Origin: Caldilineae bacterium
Lineage (GTDB): Bacteria; Chloroflexota; Anaerolineae; Epilineales; Epilineaceae
Length of the DNA: 42,384 bases
Direction of reading: 5' to 3'
NCBI GenBank assembly: GCA_020634625.1
Contig: JACKBJ010000024.1
Location: 1-42,384, forward strand
Part shown: positions 14,745 to 24,759 of the stretch, one piece after another
Layout: each line of letters starts with the position of its first letter
Numbering within the stretch: the stretch's first letter is position 1
Program-made: the position numbers and the translations under genes
Notes under the pieces: model-generated
What the model saw: only the letters and a program-made list of their open reading frames with translations
The model's database searches: none
Told to the model about the DNA's origin: nothing

Positions 14745-17303
14745 TCAGGTGCCTAGGTTCCAGACTCGAATGATCGGGCCGGCCGGGTTGTGCACGCCGT
14801 TGAGGTCCACCCGGGCCGCGACGTGCCACAGGTTGTCGCCGTCCGGGTCGACCAGGATCTGGTCGGCGCTCCACTGGCGGTGACCGCTCGGTCGGATGAT
14901 GCAGTGGGCCCGCTTGCGCGTTCGGGGCTCGAAGACGATGCGGCCGTGCTCGGCCAGGAAGGGCGCCAGGGCGGCCTCGAAGCGCTCGGCGTCCCAGGCT
15001 TCCGGGTCCTCGGCGTGCACCGCCCGGGCGGCCTCCTCGTAGTCGGCCGCCGCCAGGGCGCGCACCAGGGCCAGCAGCTCGGCGCGGATGCGCGCCTCGA
15101 GCGCGGCCGGGTCGCGGGCCAGGTCGTAGGTCTCGCCGGCCCGTTCGACCTCGTCCGGGCCGGCCAGGCCCATCATGCGCTCCCACTCGTCCAGCAGGCT
15201 CGAATCGACCCGCTCCAGGGTGGTGCGCAGGTAGGCGATCAGGTCCAGCACGGCTTCGTCGCGGGCCTGCTCGGGCACGGTCTGGACCATGGCCTTGTAG
15301 ACCTGGCTCAGGTAGCGCAGCAACAGGCCCTCGAAGCGCTGGAAGCCATAGCGCCGGACCATGTCCTCGAAGCTCCAGTAACCCTCGGCCATCTCGCGGG
15401 CGATGGCCTTGGGCGCCAGGTCGCCGGCACGGACCCAGGGGTGGCGCTGGGCGAAGACCTGGAAGCTGGCCAGGAGGAAGTCGGTCAAGGGCTTGGGTGG
15501 CTTGGGGTGCGTGACCTGGTCCAGCTGGGCCATGCGCTCCTCGTAGGGCACGCCCTCGGCCTTGAGCCGACCGATCAGGTCGCCCTTGACCTTGCGTTCC
15601 TGGGCGATGAGGATGGCGCGCGGGTCCTGCTGGATCGCCTCGACCACCGAGAGCACGTCCAGGGCGAAGCTCGGCGCGGTCGGGTCCAGCGACAGCACGG
15701 CGTCGACCGCGAACAGCGACAGGGCGTCGTGCAGCGCGAACTCGTCCTGCAGGGCCTCGCTGACCAGCACCCGGGGCCGGCCCGTGACCGGGTCGCGGCT
15801 GGGCTCGACGATGCCCGCCCGGCGCAGGGCCCGGAAGAGCTCGGCTGCCTCGCGGCGCAGCTCGGCCTTGCGCGGCTCGCTCTCGTGGCAGCGGGCGATC
15901 AGCTCGACCAGGAAGCGGTAGCCGGCCGGCTCGACCTCGCGCTGCAGCACGTTGATCATCATGCCGTGCGAGACCCGGAAGCGCGAGATGAGGGTCTCGG
16001 GCTGGCGCGACACCAGCTGGTCGAAGGTCTGCTGGCTCCAGACGACCGTGCCGGGCGGCGGCTTCTTGGAGCGTGCCTTGCGGCCGGTCGCGGCGGCCTT
16101 GTCGCTGGCCTTCTTGTTCTCGATGACGTGCTCGGGCGCCTGACAGACCACGCTGCCCCGATCGTCGAAGCCCTTGCGGCCGGCGCGGCCGGCGATCTGG
16201 TGGAAGTCGCGCGCCGACAGGATGCCCAGCCGCTTGCCATCATACTTGACCAGCTTGTTGAACAGCACCGTGCGGATCGGGATGTTCACCCCGACGCCCA
16301 GCGTATCGGTGCCGCAGATGACCTTGAGCAGGCCCTGCTGCGCCAGCTGCTCGACCAGCAGCCGATAGCGGGGCAGCAACCCGGCATGGTGCACGGCGAT
16401 GCCGGCGGCCAGGAAACGGCGGATCTCGCGCCCGTAGGGCGAGTCGAAGCGCGCGCCGGCGATGGCCCGGCCGATGGCCTTGCGCTCGGTCGGGCTGCAG
16501 ACGTCGATGCTGAGCAGGGCCTGGGCGAGCTCGGCGCACTCGCGTTGGGTGAAGCTGACGATGTAGATCGGCGCGCGCTGCTCGGCCAGCAGCACCTGGA
16601 CCGTCGTCTGCAGCGGGCTGTCGCGGTAGCTGAAGTCCAAGGGTACCGGGCGCTCGGCGCTGGCGATCTCGACCACGTCGCGCCCGCTCTGGGCGGCCAG
16701 CAGGCGCTGGATCTCCGAGGTGTCGCCCAGGGTGGCGCTCATCAGCAAGAACTGCGTGCGCGGCATGGTGATCAAGGGGACCTGCCAGGCGACGCCGCGC
16801 TCGGCGTCCGAGTAGTAGTGGAACTCGTCCATGATCACGTAGGGCGGCGAGAAGGCCTGATCGTCGCGCAGCGCCATGTTCGACAGGATCTCGGCCGTGC
16901 AGCAGATGATCGGCGCGTCGCGGTTGATGCTGGCGTCGCCGGTCAGCATGCCCACCTGCTCGGGCCCGAAGACCTCGCAGAGCTGGAAGAACTTCTCGCT
17001 CGCCAGGGCCTTGATCGGGCTGGTGTAGACGCACCACGTGTCTTCGCAGAGCGCCTTCCATTCCAGGCCGGTGGCCACCAGCGACTTGCCCGAGCCCGTC
17101 GGCGTGGCCAGGACCACGTGCTGGCCGGAATAGAGCTCCAGCAGCGCCGCCTCCTGGTGGGCGTAGGGCGTCAGGCCCGAAGCGGCGACCCAGTCCAGAA
17201 AGCGGTCCAGGGTCGCCATCGGCGTCAGGGTCTCTCCGGCGGGCGGCAGGCGGTCGGCCAGGCCGGTCGATGGGCCTTCGGCCGGGTCGGCTGGCGCTAC
17301 CAT
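14745..17303 (-). CDS. Ski2-like DEAD/DEAH RNA helicase with C-terminal DUF3516
   Basis: 852 residues. Helicase motifs in order: Q-like LTPYAHQEAAL, Walker A ATPTGSGKS (66-74), TSPIKALASEKF, GDASIN, motif II DEFHYYSD, SAT in LLMSATLGDTSEI, then HHAGLLPRYR, GTDTLGVGVNIP and motif VI HQIAGRAGRKGFDD. The ~350-residue C-terminal part (TLERVDSSLLDEWERMMGL, then a small beta-domain ending RVWNLGT) fits DUF3516, known attached to such helicases in Actinobacteria and relatives. Likely RNA remodelling or decay (family inference). The chosen ATG at 17303 overlaps the exchanger stop by 7 bp; an alternative ATG at 17219, 12 bp after GGAGAG, would shorten it by 28 residues. The open frame continues to 18200 but there only mirrors the exchanger gene. 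Confidence 0.9.
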   Translation of the reverse strand: MVAPADPAEGPSTGLADRLPPAGETLTPMATLDRFLDWVAASGLTPYAHQEAALLELYSGQHVVLATPTGSGKSLVATGLEWKALCEDTWCVYTSPIKALASEKFFQLCEVFGPEQVGMLTGDASINRDAPIICCTAEILSNMALRDDQAFSPPYVIMDEFHYYSDAERGVAWQVPLITMPRTQFLLMSATLGDTSEIQRLLAAQSGRDVVEIASAERPVPLDFSYRDSPLQTTVQVLLAEQRAPIYIVSFTQRECAELAQALLSIDVCSPTERKAIGRAIAGARFDSPYGREIRRFLAAGIAVHHAGLLPRYRLLVEQLAQQGLLKVICGTDTLGVGVNIPIRTVLFNKLVKYDGKRLGILSARDFHQIAGRAGRKGFDDRGSVVCQAPEHVIENKKASDKAAATGRKARSKKPPPGTVVWSQQTFDQLVSRQPETLISRFRVSHGMMINVLQREVEPAGYRFLVELIARCHESEPRKAELRREAAELFRALRRAGIVEPSRDPVTGRPRVLVSEALQDEFALHDALSLFAVDAVLSLDPTAPSFALDVLSVVEAIQQDPRAILIAQERKVKGDLIGRLKAEGVPYEERMAQLDQVTHPKPPKPLTDFLLASFQVFAQRHPWVRAGDLAPKAIAREMAEGYWSFEDMVRRYGFQRFEGLLLRYLSQVYKAMVQTVPEQARDEAVLDLIAYLRTTLERVDSSLLDEWERMMGLAGPDEVERAGETYDLARDPAALEARIRAELLALVRALAAADYEEAARAVHAEDPEAWDAERFEAALAPFLAEHGRIVFEPRTRKRAHCIIRPSGHRQWSADQILVDPDGDNLWHVAARVDLNGVHNPAGPIIRVWNLGT

Positions 17304-18268
17304 GGCAGCCGCAGGCCGTTGCCCGTGAAGTCGGCCACCCAGCGCACGGCGTTGATGCCGACCAGGAGCGCGCCCTCCAGACGCGACAGACGCCAGCCCG
17401 TGCGCAGGAAGATCCAGACCAGCACCACCATCACGATCAGCACGCTGACGCTGGCAAGGGCATCCGGGTCGACCACCATGCGCGGGTTGATGACCGCCGC
17501 CAGGCCGAGCACGCCGAGCAGGTTGAACAGATCCGAGCCGATCAGGTTGCCGACCGAGATGCCGTGATGGCCGCGCGTGGCCGCCACCAGCGAGGTGAAG
17601 AGCTCGGGCGAGGAGGTGCCGGCGGCGACGATGGTCACGCCGATGACCCAGTCCGAGACGCCGAAGGCCCGCGCCAGGGACGAGGCCGACTCGACCAGCA
17701 GGTGGCCGCCGCCGACCACCACGGCGACGCCGACCAGAAGCAGCAGCCCGTCGCGCCAGCCCCCTTGCCCGGGCGCCAGCTCGTCGAGCTCGATCAACCC
17801 GTCGCGCTGCCAGAACAGGATGCCCAGGTAGACCACCAGGAGCGCGATCATGGTCAGCCCCTCGACCCGAACCAGGTGCTGGTCGTTGATGAACAGCCGG
17901 AGCAGGAGGGTGATCCCGATCAGGAAGGAGGCATCGCGCCAGACCACGCTGCGGCTGGTCCCGATGCCGCGGATCAGCGCCACGCCGCCCAGCACGAATC
18001 CGAGGTTGAAGATGTTCGAGCCGACCACGTTGCCGACCGAGATGTCGCTGCGTCCGGCCAGGGCCGCCTGGAGCGTGACGGCGAACTCGGGCGCCGAGGT
18101 GCCAAACGCCACGATGGTCAGCCCGATCACGAGCTCGCTGAGGCCAAGCCGTCGCCCGATGCGCGCCGCCGACTCCACCAGGACGTCGGCGCCCTTCCAC
18201 AGCAGGCCGATCGAGACGAGGATCAGCAGGCCGTCGAGAACGAGGGAGCGCAGGAGTTCCGGAGACAT
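17297..18268 (-). CDS. Calcium/sodium antiporter of the CaCA family (YrbG-like)
   Basis: 323 residues, about ten transmembrane helices in two inverted halves. Each half carries the alpha-repeat signature: LVIGLTIVAFGTSAPEFAV with GNVVGSNIFNLGFVLG in the first, and WVIGVTIVAAGTSSPELFTS with GNLIGSDLFNLLGVLG in the second. The GTSxPE and GSNIFN residues line the ion-binding site in this family. A cytoplasmic loop with QRDGLIELDELAPG separates the halves. The start ATG (18266-18268) follows AAGGACGG; upstream in-frame codons look non-coding. A minus-strand TATGAT box at 18322-18317 may be its -10. It exports Ca2+ or another cation in exchange for Na+ or H+ (family knowledge). Coupled to the downstream helicase. 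Confidence 0.9.
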   Translation of the reverse strand: MSPELLRSLVLDGLLILVSIGLLWKGADVLVESAARIGRRLGLSELVIGLTIVAFGTSAPEFAVTLQAALAGRSDISVGNVVGSNIFNLGFVLGGVALIRGIGTSRSVVWRDASFLIGITLLLRLFINDQHLVRVEGLTMIALLVVYLGILFWQRDGLIELDELAPGQGGWRDGLLLLVGVAVVVGGGHLLVESASSLARAFGVSDWVIGVTIVAAGTSSPELFTSLVAATRGHHGISVGNLIGSDLFNLLGVLGLAAVINPRMVVDPDALASVSVLIVMVVLVWIFLRTGWRLSRLEGALLVGINAVRWVADFTGNGLRLPW

Positions 18269-18601
18269 GGACCGTCCTTGGATCTGGGGTCGAGGGCGGC
18301 AGTCGCCACGACCCGAATCATAGCGCATCGGCCGGCAGCGACCGATGCATCGGCGCCGGATCCGTTATGCGGTATGGAAGTTGACGGGATCATACCGGAT
18401 ACGGTATTCTGCCGCCCGTGGCTCGTCCACGTCTCGCGCCGGCCCCGCCGGTGACCCACATCGATCCCACGATCGCGGCCCGCCCAGGCCGCGATCGTGG
18501 CGTCTTGGGGTCCGGCGTGAGCCCACCCCGCGGGCCGATCCACGCGACAGGGGCGGGCCCGAAGGCCCGCCCCTGGTCAGCGGCGATGGTGACGCGGGCG
18601 T
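18269..18601. other. 333-bp gene-free region with an orphan plus-strand promoter and a perfect 14-bp hairpin
   Basis: No credible protein is encoded here. On the plus strand TTGACG (18381-18386) and TATTCT (18405-18410) are 18 bp apart. Around them CGGTAT recurs at 18370-18375 and 18402-18407, with its complement ATACCG at 18392-18397, like an operator. About 60 bp on, CCACGATCGCGGCC (18467-18480) pairs perfectly with 18487-18500 around CGCCCA. This could be a short non-coding RNA of about 85 nt ending at the hairpin, or a relic. The region is noticeably more AT-rich at 18361-18410 than its surroundings. Confidence 0.35.
18548..18575 (-). terminator. Terminator of the exported selenoprotein gene
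   Basis: CAGGGGCGGGCC (18548-18559) and its complement at 18564-18575 form a perfect 12-bp stem with loop CGAA, 26 bp beyond the stop of the minus-strand gene. Confidence 0.65.
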
Positions 18602-20053
18602 CTAGCGCAGGCGCTGCCCACGCAGGCCCATCGGCAGGTAGATGCTCGGCGGACGCTCCTTCGGCAGCACCGTCACCTCGAAGCGGTCCTCGACGGTCAG
18701 GCCGTTCGAGCTGGCTCGGAGGCTGATCGTCGCCGAGCCGAACGCCGTCGGCGAGAAGGTCAGCGTCAGCGTGTTGCCTTCGAGCCGGGTCGTGACCAGG
18801 CTCGTGTTGCTGTTGCCCACGACCTCCTTCACGATCCCGGTCGGATCGTTGTCCGGGTCGCTGAAGGTGTCCGTCAGGTCGATGACCAGCGGCTCGGCAC
18901 CCTGCTCGACCGTTCGGTCGGCCAGCGGGTTGGCCACGACCGGCGGCTGATCGGCCGGCGGCGGCAGCACCGTGACGACGAAGGTGTCGTCGACGTGCTT
19001 GCCGTTCGAGACGCCCCGGATGGTGATCTCGGCATCGCCGCTCATGCCCGGCGCGAAGGTCAGCGTGAGGCTGTTGCCCTCGATGCTCGGCGTCAGCAGG
19101 CCGGGCCAGCTGTTGGCCACCACCTGCTTGACGATGTCCTTGTCGTCGTTGTCGGGATCGGTGAAGACGCCGCCGAGGTCGATGACCATCGGATCGGCGT
19201 CCTGCTCGACCGTGACATCGGCGATGGGGCTGAAGACGGTCGGCGGGAGATCCGGATCCGGCGGAGCCGGCAGCTCGCCTTCCATGGCGTTGGCCGTCTG
19301 AACCATGTCCCACTGGCGCCGGCCCGGATCGGGCAGGTAGTCCAACGCGACCGTGACGTGGCTCTTGGGGCCGGCGGCGTTCACGCCGGGGATGGTGATC
19401 TGGCAGGTGGCGGTCGCCTCGTTCTCGAGCTCGGCGCAGAGCCCGCCCGAAGCATCCTTGATGGCCGCGTCGGGCGAGTAGTACTTCTTCTGCTCGACCC
19501 AGAGGATGGCGTGCAGCTGGGCGCTGTTGGCGGCGCCGAGCTTCTGGCCCAGCTTGTTGGTGATGCGGGCCTGGACGACGACGTCGTTGCCGTTCTGCTT
19601 CCAGGCGGTCTCGATGATCGCGCCGGCCCGGCGACGCTGCGCCCGGTCGATGGCGGCGCTGTACTCCTTGTCGAACTGCTGCTTGGTGCCGTCGAACCAC
19701 TGGAACTCGTCGACCGTGATCATCGGCGTGGTCACCGAGTTGCCGCCGCCGTTCGCGCGGAAGATGTCCCAGAAGTGCCGGTACATCTGGCTCTGGGTGT
19801 GGGCAGGCTCACCCGTCGAATACTCGACGAACACGACGGGCTGGTCCTTGTACTTCGGCTGAATCGTCTCCTCGAGCGACCGACCGGCCGCTGCGCAGAT
19901 GCCTCAGTTGGGCTTACCGATCTTGACGAAGAGCGTCTGGCGCGGCTGATTCTCCTGCGCGTGCGCCGTGGCCTGGCTCTGGCCGACGGTCGCGGCATGC
20001 AAGAGGCCGATCGCCGCGCCCGTGACTGCGAGCACGATGAAGAGTCGGCGCAT
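18602..20053 (-). CDS. Probable exported selenoprotein: U-G-I-C thioredoxin-like domain plus two Ig-like repeats (in-frame UGA at 19904-19906)
   Basis: 483 residues when the TGA at 19906-19904 is read as Sec50. Start ATG 20053 follows GGAGGTAGAG. Residues 1-32 are a signal peptide (MRRLFIVLAVTGAAIGLLHA, cleavage near AHAQ). LFVKIGKPN then runs into U50-G-I-C53, a UxxC redox motif, and the same frame continues with EETIQPKYKDQPVVFVEYST as thioredoxin-like folds do. Two ~95-residue repeats (about 270-364 and 370-464, both with DPDND and SLTLTF/TLTLTF strands) resemble cadherin/Ig-like modules, and the tail has IYLPMGLRGQRLR. A hairpin resembling a bacterial SECIS starts 11 nt after the UGA. Without recoding the protein would stop at residue 49, just after the signal peptide. 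It is probably an extracytoplasmic thiol/selenol oxidoreductase (inference). The alternative is a nonsense mutation from TGC or TGT. Confidence 0.8.
19875..19906 (-). promoter_or_regulatory. Candidate bacterial SECIS element with its UGA
   Basis: Minus strand. After UGA (19906-19904) come 11 bases, then AGCGGCC (19892-19886), loop GGUC (19885-19882) and GGUCGCU (19881-19875): seven pairs, one G-U, with G at the first two loop positions. The 11-nt spacing and the G near the loop start match the E. coli fdhF element as I recall it. Confidence 0.6.
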
Positions 20054-20139
20054 CTCTACCTCCGATAGTGGTCCATGGCGATCCCAACCGCGCGGGATGC
20101 GCGGCTCCCCCGGCCGCGAGCAACGCTCGGCCAACCGCC

Positions 20140-20168
20140 AGTGTACCGGCCGCGGCCGGGCCTGTCAA
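20140..20168 (-). promoter_or_regulatory. Strong promoter of the exported selenoprotein gene
   Basis: Minus strand TTGACA (20168-20163) and TACACT (20145-20140) with a 17-bp spacer, about 85 bp before the ATG. The -35 sits within an inverted repeat GGGCCTG/CAGGCCC (20158-20164 and 20169-20175), a possible operator. Confidence 0.65.
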
Positions 20169-20192
20169 CAGGCCCGATCGTGGCCCCGTCGC

Positions 20193-20221
20193 TTGGTTCC
20201 GGCCAACGTATGGACTATCGT
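20193..20221 (+). promoter_or_regulatory. Candidate promoter of the MBL-fold gene
   Basis: TTGGTT (20193-20198) and TATCGT (20216-20221), 17 bp apart, about 95 bp before the ATG at 20316. It is divergent from the selenoprotein promoter. Confidence 0.35.
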
Positions 20222-20315
20222 CCGCGCTCGACGAAGGACCGTCGCGGGCGCCCGGCCTCGAGCGACCGCCAAGGCCCCTCCGCCCCGGGCGCCCGCCAGC
20301 GAGGTCATTCAGCCC

Positions 20316-21194
20316 ATGCGCATCACCATCCGTGTCCTGGCCAGCGGCTCCTCGGGCAACGCGCTCTTTCTGCGCGCCGGCGAGACGCGCATCCTGGTGG
20401 ACGCCGGCATCCCCGCCGCGCGGATCGAGCGCGGGCTGGCCGAGCTGGGCGAATCGGCCGACGCCCTCGACGCGGTGCTGCTGACGCACGAGCATGCCGA
20501 CCACGTGCGCGGCCTCGGCGGGCTCCTCGCGCCGCGCCCCGAGCTGCGCGTGCTGGCCACGGCCGGCACGCGCCGGGCGCTCGAGTCGGCGCGCGGAGAC
20601 CTCGGCAAGAGCGGGCTGCGGCCGGCCTGGGGTGCTGCCTTGGTGGCCGCGCGCGGCGTGGACCTGGGCCAGCTCCGCCTGCGACCCTTCCCCCTGCCGC
20701 ACGACGCGGCCGAGCCGGTGGGCTTCCGGTTCGAAGCCGGCGATCGGGCCATCGGCCTGGCCACCGATCTGGGATCGAGCACGCCGGTCGTCGAGCGCAG
20801 CCTGGCCGGCTGCAGCGTCCTGATCCTCGAGGCCAATCACGACCTGGATCTGCTGGCACGCGGGCCCTATCCCGTCTTCCTGAAGCGCCGCGTGGCCTCG
20901 CATCAGGGTCACCTGTCCAATGCGCAAGCCGCCAGCCTGCTGCAGCGACTGGCCGGTCCGGCGCTGCGACATGTGGTGCTGGCGCACCTCAGCCGGACCA
21001 ACAACCGGCCCGATGCCGCCCTGCGCACGGTGGCGCCCGCGCTGGCCGACTGCCGGGACCTGCAGCTGTCGGTCGGCCGCCCGCAGGCACCCGGCGAGCC
21101 GATCGAGCTGCTGGCCGGCCCGGCCGCGGCCGCGGAGCCCGGTTCGATGCTGACGACGGAGGGTCTGCCGCGGCAGCTGGGGCTCTTCGACTGA
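20316..21194 (+). CDS. MBL-fold metallohydrolase (YycJ/WalJ-like)
   Basis: 292 residues starting MRITIRVLASGSSGNALFL, typical of the YycJ/WalJ group. The metal site H58-E-H60-A-D62-H63 is present (LLTHEHADHVRGL), with later ligands in LPHDAAEPVGF, ATDLGSSTP and a LEANHDLDLL box, and VVLAHLSRTNN near the C-terminus. It is cytoplasmic; relatives are implicated as 5'-exonuclease or phosphodiesterase-type enzymes, but the substrate is uncertain. The last ~35 residues (QAPGEPIELLAGPAAAAEPG and on) are extra. The GAGG at 20301 and the family-typical first residues support the start. The sigma-factor operon begins about 130 bp downstream. Confidence 0.85.
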   Translation: MRITIRVLASGSSGNALFLRAGETRILVDAGIPAARIERGLAELGESADALDAVLLTHEHADHVRGLGGLLAPRPELRVLATAGTRRALESARGDLGKSGLRPAWGAALVAARGVDLGQLRLRPFPLPHDAAEPVGFRFEAGDRAIGLATDLGSSTPVVERSLAGCSVLILEANHDLDLLARGPYPVFLKRRVASHQGHLSNAQAASLLQRLAGPALRHVVLAHLSRTNNRPDAALRTVAPALADCRDLQLSVGRPQAPGEPIELLAGPAAAAEPGSMLTTEGLPRQLGLFD

Positions 21195-21328
21195 GCCGAT
21201 TCCGGGGCCTGGACCCGGCGGCCGCCGACAGGCCGGCCTTGGACCGTCTGGGTTACAATGGTCCTCGCTGGAGCGCCTGTCTCACTTTCCGGGCGCCGGG
21301 TGTCGTAGCCTCCGAAGGAGGCCCGCCC

Positions 21329-22036
21329 TTGCGCGCTCACGGTCTCAGCCTCGAAAGGAATGCCCTGCTCTTGTCGCCCGTGGCTCCGAGCCAGCGCAGC
21401 GCGGAGGGTCCGGCGCAACGCGCCGCGGCCGAGCCCGCGCGCGCCGAGCCCGGCCTGCCCGACGAGCAGGCCGCGCTGGTGCAGCGTGCGGCCGGCGGCG
21501 AGCCCCTGGCCTTCGGCGAGCTCTATCGGCGACACGTCGAGCGGGTGCACCGCTTCATCGCCTTCCGCGTGGGCGACGAGGCCGCCGCGCGCGACCTGAC
21601 CCAGGACGCCTTCCTGCGCGCCCTGCGCGGCATCGCCGCCCTGGAGCGCCCGGAGCGCTTCGAGGCCTGGCTGCTGGCCATCGCCCACCGTACGGTGCAG
21701 AACCACTACCGGTCGCTCGGCCGCCGGCCGGACGAGGCGGAGCTGGAAGCGGCCGATGCCGCGCGCAGCGCGGGGCGGCTGGAGCAGGGCGGCGGCGTCG
21801 CCGATCCCCAATCGCGGCTCGAGGCCACCCTGCGCCAGGAAGCCCTTCGCCGGGCCCTGTCCGAGCTGAGCCAGGCCCAGCAGGAGGTATTGGGCCTGCG
21901 CTTCGTGGCCGGCCTGTCCTTCGCCGAGACGGCCGAGATCACCGGGCGCTCGCTGCATGCGGTGCGCAAGCTGCAGTACCGCGGGCTGGCCCTGTTGCGC
22001 GGTCACCTGGTCGGCGCCGGCGAGGCGGCAGGGTGA
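21329..22036 (+). CDS. ECF-family RNA polymerase sigma factor
   Basis: About 235 residues. Region 2 has FGELYRRHVERVHRFIAFR and ARDLTQDAFLRALRGI, then FEAWLLAIAHRTVQNHYRSL; region 4 has LSQAQQEVLGLRFVAGLSFA with ETAEITGRSLHAVRKLQYRG. There is no ATG start in frame. I chose TTG 21329, which lies 7 bp after GGAGG (21317-21321); TTG 21374 after AAAGGA is an alternative that would remove 15 residues. A TACAAT at 21254-21259 could be the -10 of its promoter. The stop overlaps the following gene (GTGA), so sigma factor and membrane partner are coupled; together with the exported DUF1800/DUF1501 pair downstream this looks like one operon. The signal sensed is unknown. Confidence 0.85.
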   Translation: MRAHGLSLERNALLLSPVAPSQRSAEGPAQRAAAEPARAEPGLPDEQAALVQRAAGGEPLAFGELYRRHVERVHRFIAFRVGDEAAARDLTQDAFLRALRGIAALERPERFEAWLLAIAHRTVQNHYRSLGRRPDEAELEAADAARSAGRLEQGGGVADPQSRLEATLRQEALRRALSELSQAQQEVLGLRFVAGLSFAETAEITGRSLHAVRKLQYRGLALLRGHLVGAGEAAG

Positions 22037-23166
22037 GCCCGCGAGGCGCCGGCATGACCGAGGCCGAGCGTGCGGCGGCGCTGGAGGCGGCGCTCGAGGC
22101 GCTTCGATCAGGACGGGTGCCCGGCGCGCCCTTGGGCTCCGATTCGACGACGGACGGGGCCGACCCCGAGCTGGATGCGCTTCTGGCCACCGCCGCGGCG
22201 CTGGCGACGCTGCCGCTCCCCAGCCTCTCGGCGACCGAGCAGGCGGCCATCGAGGCGGTGCTGATGCGACGAGCCCGGACGGCCGCCGGTCGCGGCGGCC
22301 GCCGCCGGCCCGATCGCGCCGCTCCCGGCGCGCGCGGAATCGGCCCCTGGCCGATCCGCCTGCTGCTGGGCCTGGCCGGCGTTCTGCTCCTGCTCGCCGG
22401 CCTGCGCTGGCGGTCGGATCGCGAGCGGCCGGTCGCCCCCGATCCGGTCGACCGACCGTCGGTGACGGTCGTCGTCCCCGCCCTCGGCCCGGCGACGGCC
22501 GGCCCGCCGACCCAGGCCGGGCCGGGTTCGGCGATGCGCCGCCCGGCCGGCCAGGCCAGCCCGAGCGCGGCCCCAACCCGCGATGCCTCGCCCCGCCTGC
22601 CGGCTGCCGCGGCCAGCCAGCCGACCCCCCTCACGCCGACGGCCCTTGCCCGGCCGTCGGCGGAGCCGCAGGCGGCCGAGTCGACGTCCCCGCATCCCTC
22701 GGCGACCGCGCTGCCCACGACCCCAGCCAGCCCGACCTCGGCGCCGACCGGCGAGTCGACGCGTCCGCCGACCGCCGGCGCGACGGCCGAGCCGACGCTG
22801 GAAGCGACGCGGGCACCGACGAAGGCGCCAACCCACGAACCGACCCGGGAGCCAACCCGAGAACCGACGCGCGAGCCGACCCGAGAACCGACGCGCGAGC
22901 CGACCCGAGAACCGACGCGCGAACCGACCCGCGAACCGACCCGCGAACCGACCCGCGAGCCGACGCACGAGCCCACCCCACGCGAACCGACGCCGCAGCC
23001 CAGCTCGACCCCCGTGCTCGGGGCTCCGGGACCAGCCGATGTCTCGATCCGATCGGCCGCGGTGTCGAACGGGCTGAGCGGACGGGAGCGAAGCGATCCT
23101 CGCCGGTTGGACGTCGCCGACTCGACCGTGGATGCCGCCGGCGAGCGCCGGCCCTGGATTCGATAG
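22033..23166 (+). CDS. Single-pass membrane protein with PTRE repeat, candidate anti-sigma partner
   Basis: 377 residues from the GTG at 22033 (GTGA overlap with the sigma gene); ATG 22054 would remove 7. Residues 1-80 are acidic, Ala-rich and helical (EAERAAALEAALEAL, then ATEQAAIEAVLMRR), a basic stretch follows, then one transmembrane helix at about 107-126 (PIRLLLGLAGVLLLLAGLRW). The outside part is Pro/Thr/Ala-rich and holds twelve 4-residue PT(R/H)E units. Position and topology fit an anti-sigma factor, but the zinc-binding HxxxCxxC motif of classical ZAS anti-sigma domains is missing, so this is inference. The repeat region may span or stick to the cell wall. C-terminus ends ERRPWIR. 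Confidence 0.6.
   Translation: MSPRGAGMTEAERAAALEAALEALRSGRVPGAPLGSDSTTDGADPELDALLATAAALATLPLPSLSATEQAAIEAVLMRRARTAAGRGGRRRPDRAAPGARGIGPWPIRLLLGLAGVLLLLAGLRWRSDRERPVAPDPVDRPSVTVVVPALGPATAGPPTQAGPGSAMRRPAGQASPSAAPTRDASPRLPAAAASQPTPLTPTALARPSAEPQAAESTSPHPSATALPTTPASPTSAPTGESTRPPTAGATAEPTLEATRAPTKAPTHEPTREPTREPTREPTREPTREPTREPTREPTREPTREPTREPTHEPTPREPTPQPSSTPVLGAPGPADVSIRSAAVSNGLSGRERSDPRRLDVADSTVDAAGERRPWIR
22828..22971 (+). repeat. Tandem 12-bp coding repeat, exactly 12 units (PTHE-10xPTRE-PTHE)
   Basis: 144 bp in 12-bp units of the type CCGACCCGCGAA with synonymous variation (CCG/CCA, ACC/ACG, CGC/CGA/CGG, GAG/GAA). It encodes Pro-Thr-Arg-Glu ten times, flanked by Pro-Thr-His-Glu. It is in frame with the membrane protein and alternates charge along an extended rod. 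Confidence 0.95.
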
Positions 23167-23177
23167 GAGATCAGGCC

Positions 23178-24749
<1,572 letters not shown>

Positions 24750-24759
24750 GAGGATGACC

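Noticed and set aside
18602..20053. Simple pseudogene or sequencing error at 19904-19906
   Set aside because: Possible in principle, but no other lesion is seen, the promoter and ribosome site are intact, and a second UGA hits the same kind of position at 38183. Kept as the main alternative, not preferred.
22828..22971. Tandem repeat taken as a CRISPR-like array
   Set aside because: No spacers; period is 12 bp, codons keep phase, and it translates to PTRE.
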